Both the position numbers and the translations under genes were made by a program. DNA of 64,000 bases, taken from positions 25,061,501 to 25,125,500 of the forward strand of contig NC_087257.1 in the NCBI RefSeq assembly GCF_037042905.1, given 5' to 3'. Positions 44,701-59,700 of the stretch are shown here, one piece after another (positions within the stretch are counted from its first letter, which is position 1; the number at the start of each line of letters is the position of its first letter). The notes beneath the pieces were generated by a model that searched no databases, was not told the DNA's origin, and saw only the letters and a list, made by a program, of their open reading frames with translations. Source of the stretch: Lytechinus pictus (taxonomy: Eukaryota; Echinodermata; Echinoidea; Temnopleuroida; Toxopneustidae).

Positions 44701-47700
44701 TCAGGAGGTGTTTCACAAATAGTTGAGTTGATTTTCACATGAAATCATGCCAAAGTTCAAGTGAAACTATTGAAATTACTCTATAACCTCAATGGAAGAT
44801 TTTGCAGTAGTAGACTCACTGAGAATTATTTTTTGCTCTGGCCAATGTTGAGATGTGTTAAAAACTTTGCACAATTGGAAATTATTTGCAACTTCACACT
44901 TTGTGAAACCCCTCCAAGGAATGAGTGTGGCATGGTATCTTGTAAATTGTATGGATTTCATGTAATTGAATTTAATTAAATTCATAATGAATGATTCCTG
45001 TATAGGAAATTTGCCATTGTTCCTTTTAGCATTGATTCTGAAGATTTAATCTTAGAGAGGAGAAGACCAAAGCATATTACCTTAATAATTCATGTCATTT
45101 TGGACATGAGGTGTAAATATCATGACCAAGATTCACAAAAACTCATTTAGTCATATTTATTTGATACATATTTCGAAGAATCAAAATATCACTTTGCCAT
45201 GATGAATTCGATGGAAAGCTTAGTATTTGAAATCTTGCATTATTGTCATGATGATATGCACAGAAAATGACGTGAACGCACTGAAAGCACAAAACTTGTT
45301 TGCATTGTGTAAAAAAAATATGAATCCGTTCCAAGCAGTCAGAGTCCCGTTTTCGTATTTTTCAAACTGCATTCCTTTCCTTTCATAATTACGTGTACAT
45401 CAAAATTTCAAAATCTACAAAAGCAGAGCTCTGCAAACACAATGATATCGTATTTCGTGTTGTTCAGAATGGGAATCCTTCTCATGTGATTTACAGTACA
45501 TGCACAGGTTAACAACAATCATAAGGCGGATACATTAAACATTACTACATTTTCATATTAGAAATTATATAGAATTGTAGTCCAACCCATTCATTATTAT
45601 GCAGGGTCATTAATCTCCAATAATTACATGTAATGCACAGTACCCATATTTCAAAAATCATACAGCAGCCACGGATAGAATATAAATGTCCATTTCACTA
45701 TGAATTTTCTTTACTTGGATGTAATCCTTTATTCTGTTTGTGGTGAATTGAGTGTGAAGTGCCATTAATTCTGTGTATCGCACATCTAGAAACAGCTCAT
45801 CTTTCTTTGTTTTTATATACATGTAGTGAAAAGCAACTCTCAGTTTTGTCTTTATTATACTCTCAAATACTAGCTTTATCATTTCAGATATTAGCATTCC
45901 ATATATATATGTGCAACAGTTGTACACATAAACTTTCTCTGTTTGGGATTTATCATTTTCAGTATGAGCCTAAGCCTTCCATGATCAACTTATATACCAT
46001 ATATTCATACATGGCATATACTTCAGCATTTTTCTGCTCGTTATAGTGGGAATTCTATTTCATTTCATATATACATGTATTTTTCCCTTTACACAGGGAA
46101 AATTGCTTCCTAAAATATTCATATACAAACTATAAACTATAAAGGATGCTTAAAATTGCTACAAATCATACAATGTAATTTTAACTCCATAGAAAAATCT
46201 AGAGAAGCTTTGGTACATGTATTATACAAGACAATATGTAATATATGCATGCATTTATAGGTATATCAACTTAATTACTTGCAGTACTCTAGTCTTTAAC
46301 TTGTCAATTCTACTTTTACATTCCCATCCTCGTCAAAATATTTGGCAGTCTGTGTGTAAGCTATCTCAAATCTGAGATTAGGAAGTTTGTCTCACCTTTG
46401 TAAAGAACCTAAGTGTGCAATATCCCCTTCAAACATTGTTTCCCCTTGCTCTTAATAGTAATAGCACATTGTATATTCTCATAAAAATGAGGGTACCTTT
46501 AAACTGGGGAAATTAAGAGTCATCACAGGTTATTACAGGTGGTTTAAACTTTGAAGCACATACAAAATGGTTTCTGTATGGGGTCTGCCTACTGCATTCA
46601 CAATGGGGTTGAATATGTACACTACCCTCAGAAGAAGTGTGGGTTTGAGTCATAAAACAACAAACTTCTTGGTGATTAATATTCTTCAATACAGGAATAA
46701 TTTTGTCTTGAAAAGCAGGAGGGGGTGCAGTTACGATGCACTCTGAGCGAGTGAAAGTATATAAAAAGAAGAATATAAGCAGTGAAAAGAAGTGAGAAGT
46801 AGTGTTTGTTTGTCTTGATGAGTATATATAGTGAACTTTCACCCAGCACCCCTTTGTAAAATGATGCGTTGCAATATTACAGGAATGAGATTGTCCTCAG
46901 AAAATGACAGCGCCAAAACTTCAAAGGCCTCAAACTTTGGTTTATAAAAAATATATAATACAAGGTTTTCAAAAATAACTTTTTGAAGTGTCAAAAAAGT
47001 TAACAAGTAGCCCCATTCTTAAAATATTGATGTGATCTGTGCAGTTGTTGATGCCAAATTCATTGTTTTGAGCCAAGGATTTTCAAACATTGAAGCTAGT
47101 TCTAATTTTCAGACCTCACATGCGCTGTACATAAAGTGTAATCATGGATAACTTGTATGCTTGTTTCATGTATGTCAGTAAAAAAAAATCAATGAATAAA
47201 AATTTCAGTGCTTTTTTAGCACACCAGACATATTTTGCTACACTGTATCACATTTGACATTGGACCTGATGAGAATTTCCAGGGCTAATTTTATTTTTCC
47301 AGGACTCTTTTGGGCAGTTTGGGCCAAATTTGCCAATTATTCCCCCCCCCCCCCTGTTGTACATGTAGTACCTGTATAGGTACCCAACTTTTAAGTACCA
47401 ATTACAGTATATGCATGCAGGTGAACAGAAGGAATCGGCCCATCTGTTATTGATGGTATGTATTGAACCAGAAATAACGTCAACATCTAGAGATCAATCA
47501 CTCTTTGACAAAGAGGGTTCAAACTCCAAAGATCTTGCTATCAGTTTCACAGTGCGTTTGTACAGAGGAAGTATTACCTGACTCCCAAAAAGGAACATCA
47601 TGAAAGGAACTAAACTTTAAGGAAATAAGGCTAAAGAGATCAAATTATTACTTGTTTCTTTCCTGCATACACTGTAGAAAATAATGAATTGATCATTAAA

Positions 47701-50700
47701 CCACAATACTTGGAAACCAGTCTACATGCATTTACTTGTTGCTATGCCTGGCAAAGCTATGACATGCTTTCATGTTATCAAGAACAATGTACATGCTGAA
47801 AATGATATTTGTAAACAGGTCTAAAACACACCACTGATCTCAAATATCACTTTTCACTTTGTTAATACCCCCAACTACATGTCAGACAATTTGGTATTCA
47901 AGTATTAAATGTCAACTGTGATGCATTTTGGCAAACTTGATGTTCAAAACATAACAGTAATAAGTCTGAATTTTATCACAGAAAATTTTATAAGATTCAG
48001 AACAAAATAATTACACACAAGGCATCCAAAATTGTTAATAGAATTTACCTTTTAATAAAACACTCCTCCCCTTTCCATTCAAATATGTCATCATGGCATA
48101 TAACTTTATAGATCTATGTGTTTGTTTTTATTTTTCAAGAATTAGTTTTACCTCATTTTATTCCTGATTTTAAAACTTAGTATGGACCCATCAGTTTATG
48201 AGTCAGTTTGTATTGTCATTTGACTGTGACCGTGACAAGAGAGTCAACACTAAACTCACTCTGAAAGTTTACATATTCATTTTATTATACGCGTCATGGC
48301 ATCATGACTATTACAACAAGGGACTTGGGTAATTCTCACTATCTTGAAACAATGTCTGAGTAATGTAATCATGTGATCAATGTTACTTCCATGTTTAGAA
48401 TACATGTATGGTGTTTTAGAGGGAAAGGGAGGCTTTCTTTTGTACCATCATGAGCAAATACAAATTTACTTACATGTACATTGTGCCATTGATTGAATTA
48501 GCATTTATGCATGTTTTCGAACTTATTAAAGCTGATCTGATTTTTAAATGGTAGAGGGATTATATTAAAATAGCTTTGCATTACCGGTATTTTTTTCTCA
48601 GATCAATGGGACAACAGAAATCTCTGACTTTTATAGATGAATTTATGTATAATATACATAAATACATGTATATATACATATCATGTACATGTTCTGAATA
48701 GTCTGTCTGGTGTAAAAAATAATCGCTTCAATTAATAATTCGTTTGTTGATATGGAAGATCAACTTTAATATGCATGCTTTTTAATACATGTATCCATGA
48801 ATACAACATGAAAATAATATGCTTAATCAGTTATTCATGCCAACACATGACTTGTGGATTTTGTATTCAAAATTCTCAACCATAACTGTTTGATATACAT
48901 GTACATACATGTAGAAAGCTACATGTAAATGTACAGGGCTTGTATTTTCTAGATTATGGCTTTGAACCAACCAAAGACACCATATTGGACAAAAGTCAAG
49001 TTTTTTTAACTCCTCAAATGTTTATAGAAATGTGTGCCATTTGTACCCATACTAGTACCCACGTATTATAAGCATACATGTAGATGTTAAGAATTTAAAG
49101 TAGGACCAATCATAAATGTTGAATACAAGTAATTTCTGCAGATGATCGAATGATGTTGTGTTTTATCCATGAGGAAGCCATACATGATTTTAATGAGGTC
49201 ATGTTGAAATAGAATAATTTTGTATCAGGCCTTCTTTCAACTGCACTAGACTTCCTGCTTCTGATTTCTCAAACAAACAAGGACAATCATCATTAATAAC
49301 AGTGCTATATATTACAACTCAATCTCTGCCTTGTCTGCGCGATTTTAGAATTCAAGGTACATTGTGACGAAAATGAATTGGCTTCATACAATACAGACTT
49401 ACAGTACATGTGTCAAAGACAGACACAAACTTGTGGGCCCAAAATATTCAATAAACATAATGTGATGTCATACCTGTACATGTAGATCTACATGTATGGA
49501 ATTGTCAGTGCTCTATACCTAATTATAACTGATTTCTATTTTGAACAATTTTGAAACAAAAATCTGCATTTTCAAGCAACTTTTAACTTAAAGGCGGAAA
49601 GGGCAGGATTTCAAGAGGTGAATTTACTAATGACTTCAGTGGCTAAAATTCACAATACTGGCAATTTTAGTTGGAAATGTATGTTTCACTGCTGTAGCAG
49701 CAGAAGTTTTTTCTTTCTTTATAGCACTATATTATGGTATATGTAGCAGGTATTAGGGGAAGGCGTTTTAGGACTAATGAAACAAGGGTATAATTTTAGA
49801 ATTTACCTAGAGGCCTACATAGACAATTAAAGTTCTGGCAAAAAATGACGATCTGGTGCAAAATTACAAATGAAGGTGGACTGCACGATACGGCATAGTT
49901 GGAGCATTCAACTGCTCAATGTGTGCAGTGTATACTAACGCAAATTACCCTTTCTCAATTAGTTATCTCTACTATGTGCTGTGTTGTAGCCAAATATCCA
50001 TGGCAACTATTATATCAACATACTTGCACAGAATGAATACATGAGACTGGAAAACAGAATATTTTTGTATCTGTATCATGCATAAAAGACACTGCTAGAG
50101 CTTGTTTTTGCAGTTTTTTTCCTATTTTTTCACCTTTCTTCATCATTTCATTTCATTGGGATAACTTTAGACTTAGTCTATGCTATCTGTCTTCTGCTCC
50201 AAGACTTAATAAGAAATGCAGTGCAGTTACTCTCACATTTTGTTTTAATTTTATTGAGTGCTTTTCCACAAAAAAAAACCAAATTCACTCTGAGCGCATT
50301 GTGAGAAACATGCTACACGGTCATGGACAATATAAAAATAAGGTAGTAAATGGTGTCACGCACTCATAATTAAGTTGTGTCATATTTGAATTTTTTTTTA
50401 TTGTAGATTCAATGATGAAAAGGCCATTGAATAACAATAATGATGACTATATATTTCATTTTACATATCAAAATGAAATTTTAGATCATTGTAGAAAAAA
50501 ATGATATTTTAGAAAATAAACAAAAGAAATAGTGATCATTTGACTGTGTGACATAATTAACATTCTTATTTGCATATCATCCCTCTTTGTGAAGTTCAGC
50601 ACAATTTAAATTATCCTGTCTTTCTTCTTTTGTATCTGATTTGATTAAATCATCAGTGTTGTCTTTCTTTGTTTGTTTGATTGTTTTCTTTTTTATAGCC

Positions 50701-53700
50701 AACTCAATTTTTGTAGTTAAGATGGTTGTAATATCAAAAGTTAACACCTTTTTAGTTTTACTCTGAACAAGTCTAAATTTGGTATTTGGTCATTTTCTCG
50801 CACTTCAACAGCTGCCCCTGCCTTTCTTTCTTTCTTTTTTTTTTATATAGATATATGGAAATCGGTTAGGGCTGTGATAGGGTGTTTTTGTCGTAGAAAA
50901 ATGTAAGGAGTTACTGTAGGAATACATGTAGGTTTAAATTTTGGTTTTGTTTTGTTCGATATGCAGATTTAACATTGGAACAAGTGAAAAGCAGCTCCCA
51001 AAATGAATAAAATATGTTTTTCCTTGTTGTGGAAATAATGTAGTCTTGAATTCTCTAAACAGGCTTTTATAATATTGCATGCCTCACAACTTGCATGTTT
51101 GTCACCATCCATCACCATTATACCACATGTGTATGTTTCCATGCCAACAGGCCTAGCTGTAGAGCCAGATGATGCAGAGACCGCATCCACCACCTTAAAG
51201 CCTTGATGACATGTTGACCTTGTTTTGACCTCATCTTTACCCTTTGACCCACTGCATGTGACCCCTGCATCATATCTGTCAAAATCACTACATCTTCAAT
51301 ATCTGTCATCAAATTGAGATAGTTGAATCACAGTGCACGCTGCCCTCTATAGGCACAAGTGCTGTAGTCATTTGTGCGTGATGGGTCAAGGAATATGTGC
51401 ACTATCTTGACCTTCAATATGTTGACCCCTGTAACCTCTGCTTATGGGGCCCATGCATCTTCCTTCTTTATTAGTATCCGTCCAAGTAATGAGATCAATG
51501 AAATAACATTCATGAAAAAAAGAACATCCTTTATGTGCCCGACTTTTTTATTTTAAAAAATATTGCATACTGCATAGTATGATTGGTATCAAAAGAAGAC
51601 AAACTTGTCAAATGATTAAATTTTTATAGACCATCAAGTCCATACGCTGAATTCTATGAATTCACCATACACATGCACATGCACATTAAACAGTTTATGA
51701 TTAATTAAGCTAAAATGAAATTTTATAAGCAGTCCTTTTTTATACAGATTCATGTAATGTGTCTATGATTTGATGTATTCAAATATATCTTGTATAATGA
51801 TTTATTACTATTAGAAAACAGAATTTGATCACTCTATAGATAGAGGAGGAAAGAAGAATATAATTTGTGAAACTGTTACAGTACTATTTCAAGCTGAATA
51901 TCCTTCTAATGATATTTTTTTCTTAAATATTTTACTGGTTCTAAGGGCTTAAGACACTTTACAATGATATGATCATAGAGCTATTATAGTGTATGTTTCA
52001 GATAATCACATACAGTTGTACTACTAGGGATTCAAATATTCATAGCATTATGCTGTCTTTAGTACTCTGGCTATTTTATTGATTGTATGTAATTTTTTAA
52101 TTCATTAATTTTAATGCCTTCATGTGAAGAAATTAATCATTGAAAAGAAACATCTTTCATGATCAGGCAGGCCAAATTACAGAGTCTCTTGATACCACAA
52201 AATTCAAATCATCGCTAATTAAAATGGATTCATCTTTATGTAACTTCCTGTTTCTCGGAATCGTATAGCATTCCTGTTATAAGCGCTCCTTCATCATTCC
52301 ATCCTGATCAAATATTTGTGTACTTTTGTCATTGTACATTTTCACACTATCTTTGTTCGCCTTAAACTGAAACATAAATTTTCACAGAAACTCTTTTTCC
52401 TTGTTGTTTCTTCTCTATTTATTCTATTTATTTTCAGTATTAAAAAAAATATATATTTATTGACCATTTAAGTGCTAAAAAAGTAACTAGTAGCAAATAT
52501 TACAAGTACATCATTCTTCATTCATAATTGTGCATTACCCTTTTTTACAGGGATAAATCATCTACTTGTACCTCTATTTTCACACTTCTCACTGATGATG
52601 CTAGTTCATTATATTGTCAGTGTTCCCTTTTTACTTATTTGGTCTACATGATTGTACTTTACATGCTCTTAACGTCCAAAGTTAAAAGCCATATTAAAGT
52701 ATGTATTTATAATGAATATGATGAAATGATTATCCAAGTACTGTACATGAATTATATCATTCATGTGCATTTTCCAGCAATCAAAGGGGACTTGCATTTG
52801 CTTTTTGTAAATATGGGTCTTAATGTGCCCCTTAATAACAACTTGTAGAGACATTGATATTTCTGTTTCAAAAAGTGGTCTTTTCCATTTCTGTCACTGA
52901 AAATGTACACAGCAAAAACCTGAATTCCATTACTTTTTACATGAAAAGTATAAGAACCAAGCGGAATTTCTGTTTTATTTACTGGTAAAACGGAAAATCA
53001 CTGTCCCTATTAACCAGACCCAATTACATCTTAGTCAGGATATTGCTACTTAATAGAAAGTTAGGCCCTTGGTTTGGTTTGTTTTCATTTTCTTTTTCCT
53101 GCTCATTCATATACATGTATGACATAATGGGCAGCAAACATTCATTGCACATAATTACCATCACATCCTTTTCACACCTAATAACAATTCATTTCCTCAT
53201 CCCAATTTTACTTTCACCATTGTGTATTGAATGTCTTCTACCCTTGTAGATAGTATCAGTATGTTATTGCCTCTGAAGCCATGTTTATGTAGCACGAAAT
53301 AAATACTAAAACTTAATATCCCTGCCATTTTCTTATTATAGATACACTAAATACATGAAATGTATTTTCCTATCTTGATTTTTATTCAATGCTATCCGTT
53401 ATCCACAATAATAGATTTTAATGATTTTTATATTTAGATTTTAGACCTAAATAGTCTTACATCAATTTATTAAAGAAAAATTAATTAGTAAAGAAAAGCC
53501 TGCATTGAAGTTCACAAGATAATAAGTATCACATTGTAACAGGAACACCTTCTCTCAAAAGGTGCTTAAAAACTATTATTCAAATCTCTATTTCATATGT
53601 GTACAAACATACTGTAGACTCATAATTTGCAGCTGTATAGAATTTTATAACAGTTCAGCTGTATGCATTACAACTTCACAATGGATTAGTAGACCTTGAC

Positions 53701-56700
53701 AATGGGACTGTGAATTAAGCAGCGCTTACAGATTACTCAAATCTTGCCAAAAAATACAAAATTTTCCAGGATATTGATGCCAGAGATCTCGGTTCCAAAG
53801 GCAATGAAAATGTTTGTTGGAATCAAAAGGGCACAAGTCTCAAAGAGTTTTTTAAGTCAGTTATTCATGTATTTAGTGTTACAGTGAGATGGGAATAACT
53901 CATAAATTATGGGAATTGTACATTATGTCCATTATATCATAACTTATAGTTACAAGGGCACAAATCTTAATAGTTCATGTAAAGATAGAAAATCGATCAA
54001 AAGACAATAGTGGTGCAGTCGCTGTAAAAAGGGCATAAATCCAAAGTGCCTGTCAAAGGGCGAATCAATATTTCTATCACATTCATGAAGGCAGTACTCC
54101 CAACAGGGAGTTGGGACTTTTTGTGCGTGTGTTTTGCTTCAGTATACACCGGAATTAACAATTCTGAGTAATAATCTGCCATGAGCCTGATGAGCTCAAA
54201 TGTGGCCTGTACCACCATGGTTTGATGATAAACTACATGTATGGGTAGGCAAATGTATCATCTTTTTCCTGAGGTTTATCAAATTTGCTGGACTTCTGGT
54301 TGCTCGCTCCAATAGTCAAGTAAAACTGTCCTACTTGTCACTCTGCTAAGTTTAGTTTGTAATAGTAAAAAAAAAAACATAACAAATTTAGGAACAACAA
54401 ATTCTGATGAATTCATATAAACAATTTGACATTTATTTTGTTTAATTATGATTTAACCTAATATATCTTTGTGAAATACTGTTCTTGATTTTGGGGGACA
54501 TTTTGATTGCATGTTGACAGACTAATTGCCAGTTGGTAAGCATGATAGACTGTGCATGTGTCAGGATGGTCAATTGCCACTTAGTCTAATCCCACTGTCT
54601 AATTCTAATTTGGTCTCATCCTAGATGTAATTTCATCAACTACCAGTTGGTCTAATAACCATTTGGTCCAATATCACTGTCTACATGTAAGGGTGTGTAT
54701 GCTTCCATTGCGAAGACAGTGTTTAACTAATCACACATGAAAACGCTGATTCTGGCCTGAAAAATGGAAGCATAAACACGCCCTAAGTTCCATCTAATCT
54801 AACACATGTAGTCTAATGTAATTTTATAACTACGTGTACGAGTTGGTCTATTAAACCACATTAACCACTTCCAATTTGCTCTAATCCCGTTTGGTCTAAT
54901 AAACATTTGGTCTATTAAATCTGACTGTCATATTTCTCATTTTTCTCATTCCGTGTCATTTCATCAAATACCAGATCACCTTAATCACATTTGGTCCTTT
55001 TTTTGGCCTACATGTAGCCATCATTTGGCCTAATCCCATCTGGGGCCCGTTGCAGCAAGAGTTGCGATTAAAAACACTCAAAAAATCAATCGCAGGTCCC
55101 GAATTTGTACTGTTGAATGGTTGAAAATAAAGTTGAGTTTGATTTTTTGAGTTGTGTTTGATTTGAACTCTGTCAGCAACGTGCCCCTGGTCTTATCCAG
55201 AAGCTCTGAGATACATCAATTGCAATTTTATCTACCGTAGTTATCATGTGGTGAAACACCACTTGTCTGTTATTCAGATAAAACAGCATAATATATACCT
55301 AATGAAGATCATTATCCATTGTAAAGTGTTCTGATTCATCAATATGATATTTTTTAAAAGACATTTAACTTGCAAATGAGCTGAAAAAGATGATTGGACT
55401 GAACTACCGAACTACATAAACCAAAATTTAAAGCAGGTCAAATGGGTTAAGTTGTGATCATAGTTTAAGATTAATTAAGTGGAATTTCAGCAAATATACA
55501 TTGTTATGATGGGTAGTCAGTCACAAATAAAGCTGTGTCTATTTTTTGGAGGGCCCCCTGACAACTTGCAATTGAATCTTGTTTGATGCATGTGAACTTA
55601 CTAATCAGATTCTTGCGGCTTGATAATATTGTTTTTGTTTTTGTTGCATCTTGCGCTTGCTTGAGTTACAACTATTTAAAGCAAGTTTTTTGTTCTCCCT
55701 CTTTTCTTCTCTCTCTCTCTCTCTCTCTGCATCCTATATTTTCCCACGTAGGTTTGATGAAGGATGATGAAGGATCGTATCACAAATTCGGCGAAGAATA
55801 AAGACCGCGATAAAATCCGCCCGATAAAAATCCAGCCCGATAAAATCCAGCCCTTATCGTGGGAGTTATGTCTCCTGAGGAGCCTATTTTTGTATTCTAA
55901 TATCCACTTGACATTTATATTTTCAATTTAATATCCATTTTCACATGCATGAATATATGCCATATACACCCATGCATGTTTTTCACACACTTATTGCGTA
56001 TCACTTTGAAACAAACCTTATCATGTAGAGGAGGGAAGGGAAAATAAACCACTGAAAACATAGCGTAATGCTCACAGATTCCACTTTGGAAAAAAAAATG
56101 TTTGAAATCAGTATCCACTTTTTCAAGTTTGGCCCGTGTTCTCAGATAAATTTATTTCACTATTCAGTTTTTTTATCCTCCCAAGTCCCAAGAGATTGCA
56201 GTTAGGGACAAATTGTCATAATCTAAAGTCATTTGATTAAACAAAATTAAAGATTTTTTCACTTCTGTTCAATTTAAATTTTCACACTTTATCCTTTCAA
56301 TCTTTTGAGATTACTTTGTATTCTTGGAAGTTTATAGTGTAAACCTGTACATAAATCAATTATGTGTTTACTCCAGATTTACATTGTGTATATTCTGTCA
56401 TATCCATGGCGATTAAAGTTTTAGTCATGGACTGGAATAAACAAGAGAGCTCCTTTTCATATCAGAAAGTATTTTGACGGTTCTGACAACTCTTATTAGA
56501 GTAGTAGGGACTAAAATATTTCTGATGCAAAATATCTTGTAAACTTAGTGATTCACAAATTGTTAACATCACATTTATATCATGTATCTTAAGAAAGCCT
56601 GTCTTTATTTTCAATCACCCCCTTTTTGGTATTCATGGTAAATGATAACAGATTGCATTGTTTTTTGCCACGAAACATGGTATTATCAATTGGAACCTTA

Positions 56701-59700
56701 GTTCAAAATTAATATTAAATGTGAAACACAATTAACAGATAACACTCACAAATTTGGCATCGGCATAGGATTTAGTTATTGCAATTTTTCTGTTAATGTG
56801 CACCTTTTTTCTAAAATTAAATGAAAAAAAATGAATGGATAGTAACTATTACCAGGTGAAATTTGTCTTTGATATTTGTTTTATGGAACACTGATCAGTT
56901 TGTCTGTTTGTGGCCCATGTTCAAAATATCTCGGAGAAAAAACATTATTATTAGATACTGCACCGCACTTGAAAGTTGAAATTATCAGTGCTGGTTACTG
57001 TATGATCTTTATATTGTATAACCTGTTCATCAGCACAATATGTTTTGTGTCATCTGTCTCAATGTTACTTAATTTTATATAGAAATGTTCTTTTCTTCTG
57101 CACATGTATGTAGTCTTGCCCATAAAAGTAGAGCCTACTTTAAAAAAGCATATAATTATGCCCTGGGAACTTATCTTAACCAATGGTTTTGGCCATGTTA
57201 AAAAAAATCATTAGAGTGATTCTATTATAAATGCCAGTGATTTTTCAGTCGCTGTTTCTATTTCACTTAGTATCCCTAAACAACTGTCAATTCTTAAAAC
57301 TGTAATTTTTAAGCTGAGCTGTGAACATTAATTGTATGTAATTCTGTTGGCTCTACAAAGATCAAGCCTTTTAAAGTTTTGAAAACTGACCCTTTATGAA
57401 CAAGTACAGTATATAAAAAGTAACATAAGGGAATAATAATCACAACCCAAATTTCACCATCATGATAACAAAATGCATTGGGAGTGCATTAAGTCATTAT
57501 TCAGTATCTTTCTTTTTGTTGAATTGATAATTTGTAGGAATTTATCCACCAATATAGAAAAATGCTGTGTTATTATGCATTAGAAATATTCAAGATTGTT
57601 ATGCATATATTGGTAATTGGCTTTATAGATGTGAATATTAATGTATATATTTCTAATATATTTTAAAATGGAGGAATTTATTTTTGAATTTGATGATTCT
57701 CATATAGATCATTTCACTCATCCTGATTCCCGATGATATTTTTTTCATGAAAAAGTAGGTGTACATTTTTCATGCATTTGTATTATATTTACCCAATACA
57801 TTACCTGGTTACATACATGTATATATAAAACCAAAACTTATTATCAGATGTTTATAATACCTGTACTTTCTGTTTAACTTTTTAATAATACAACTTCATC
57901 TTTTAAAAGCAATTTACAGAGTAAAAAGCTACTGTTTACTAAACATGTTACATGTACTATGGTAAATTCATAAGATGCATGTGAAAAATAGTGACAAAAC
58001 ATTCAAACCCTGAAGTTATTATCACAGGAGATTTACAATGAAAGAAAATTACTATGTTTTTTTCTAGAATGGCATGTTTTAATGCAGCTTGATTGATACC
58101 TGTATACTACCCTTTTAGTTTTGTCAAGAATAACCTTGCATTCATTTTGTCACCATCAATTGCCTTTTCATGTACAAGAGTGACTAATATTTAGTGTGAA
58201 TACTTGTACATAACGTTTGCAAAAGAAAAACACTAGCAATAAAGTGGAAAATGTTGAAAAATCTTGATTCTTAATAGGATAATGCTTTAGTATTGGTATT
58301 GATACTTGCGACCAGTTCTTCCTTTTATAATCTTGAATCAAGGTTGCAGTCCTAATATTATGTTAGTGTACAAGTCTGTATCAATATGACCTACCTGATG
58401 TTAAGAATCATTAAAAAGCTGTTACCACACTGCAAATTGGCAACTCCCTGTGCACATGTACCTATACCCTGCATTCAAGCTCAACAACAAGACATAGTAT
58501 GTACTTTCATATCAATGATATATTAAAATACAGTACATTATCCAATTAGAAATTCTATACATTCTTCAGCTGTAACATCGAGTAGGATCCAAAGAGAAAT
58601 ATTCAGTGCAATTTTTAGGTGGATAGGGATTAGGGAAACTAATCCAAGTGCAGCTTAGGGTTTTTTATGATTAAACTTTAAGAGAGCACTGGCTCATGCA
58701 TATACATGTAGGTGTATATTTACTTGTAAAAATTATTTGATAGTTTTTTTAATACTGAATAGTAACGAAGATTGAAATAAACCAGTGACAAACAGAAAAA
58801 TGAAAATATAATAAATATAGCACTGATAGCAGATAACATATGGTCCATTCAAATCTATTGTGAATCCACAATTCAAGTCATAGAGTTTACCCTATTTTTA
58901 TGATACATGTACATTTCATGTAGCAACAGGTCACTAAATATGAGCTTTTCATGTTAAACAAAGTGTGTTTGAAAAAAAATGTTTTGTTTGTCAAGCACCA
59001 AGGGAGTAGATAATCTGGGCACATTTAGTCTTTGTTGTTGGACAAAGTTGTACCCCTTTAAAGCTGATGAAAACTCATATCTCTCTATCTCTGCACATTG
59101 GGTTTGAGACCTGGAACCCGTAACACAAAAGTGAGCAATTGATCGTGCGCTCGATTTTCACGATTGATTGCACATTTTAGTCAATGTAATCAGTCGTTTA
59201 AAAGTGTCTGACGATCATTGCTAAGCTTTGTGTTGCGGGCCCCTGGATAGGTAAAATTATCTTGGGTGTGCAACTATATGGTGGTTCCCTTTTATCTAAA
59301 ATCAATTTTAGGGGATAATATTTCCATGGATTTGATTGGTCTTCAACTTGTTAAAATTGATTTAAGGTAATAGTGAATCAGCCTCCAGGTTGATTACCTG
59401 TTGAAAATGGCATCGCCGCAGAAAGAGTAAGGTAATTCATGTAGCGTTCAAGTCACTATGGAAAGCTATTTATACCATAATTCATTATCAAGCAGTCGTA
59501 TCAATTTGTAAACAAAGAAAAGCAATGCTTGTGCCCGGGCTTGTCCCGCAATGAATGGTGCGTGCTCATGTATATGTCAAGTATGCATTCTAAATGATGA
59601 ATTATGGAGATGCTGGCTTTCTATAGTTGATATCTATTTGAATTGGTTGCACTTCTTCCAAAGCTGAGGCAAATCTCAGTTCCACACACTTGGTATGAGT

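Larger units (their letters stand above)
44273..55751 (+). other. PTTG1IP: PTTG1IP intron before the alternative terminal exons
   Basis: About 11.5 kb of AT-rich intron. It holds a C run near 47342, a decayed TTAA-family MITE (50470-50680), TACATGTA clusters near 48660 and 48900, and the minisatellite at 54520-55045. Open frames of 60-109 residues along it show no domain. Weak candidate tail exons are discussed separately. Confidence 0.55.

Noticed and set aside
46513..46842. A 109-residue minus-strand frame
   Set aside because: Lacks any motif and lies within the PTTG1IP intron without splice sites to support it.
52549..52848. An excellent acceptor (TTTTTTACAG) followed by an open frame in phase with PTTG1IP exon 6
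   Set aside because: The predicted tail is strongly hydrophobic and unlike the acidic PTTG1IP tails; probably a chance site.
54183..54200. CTGATGAG, the core of a hammerhead ribozyme
   Set aside because: No matching GAAA core or flanking helices could be found at the right distance.
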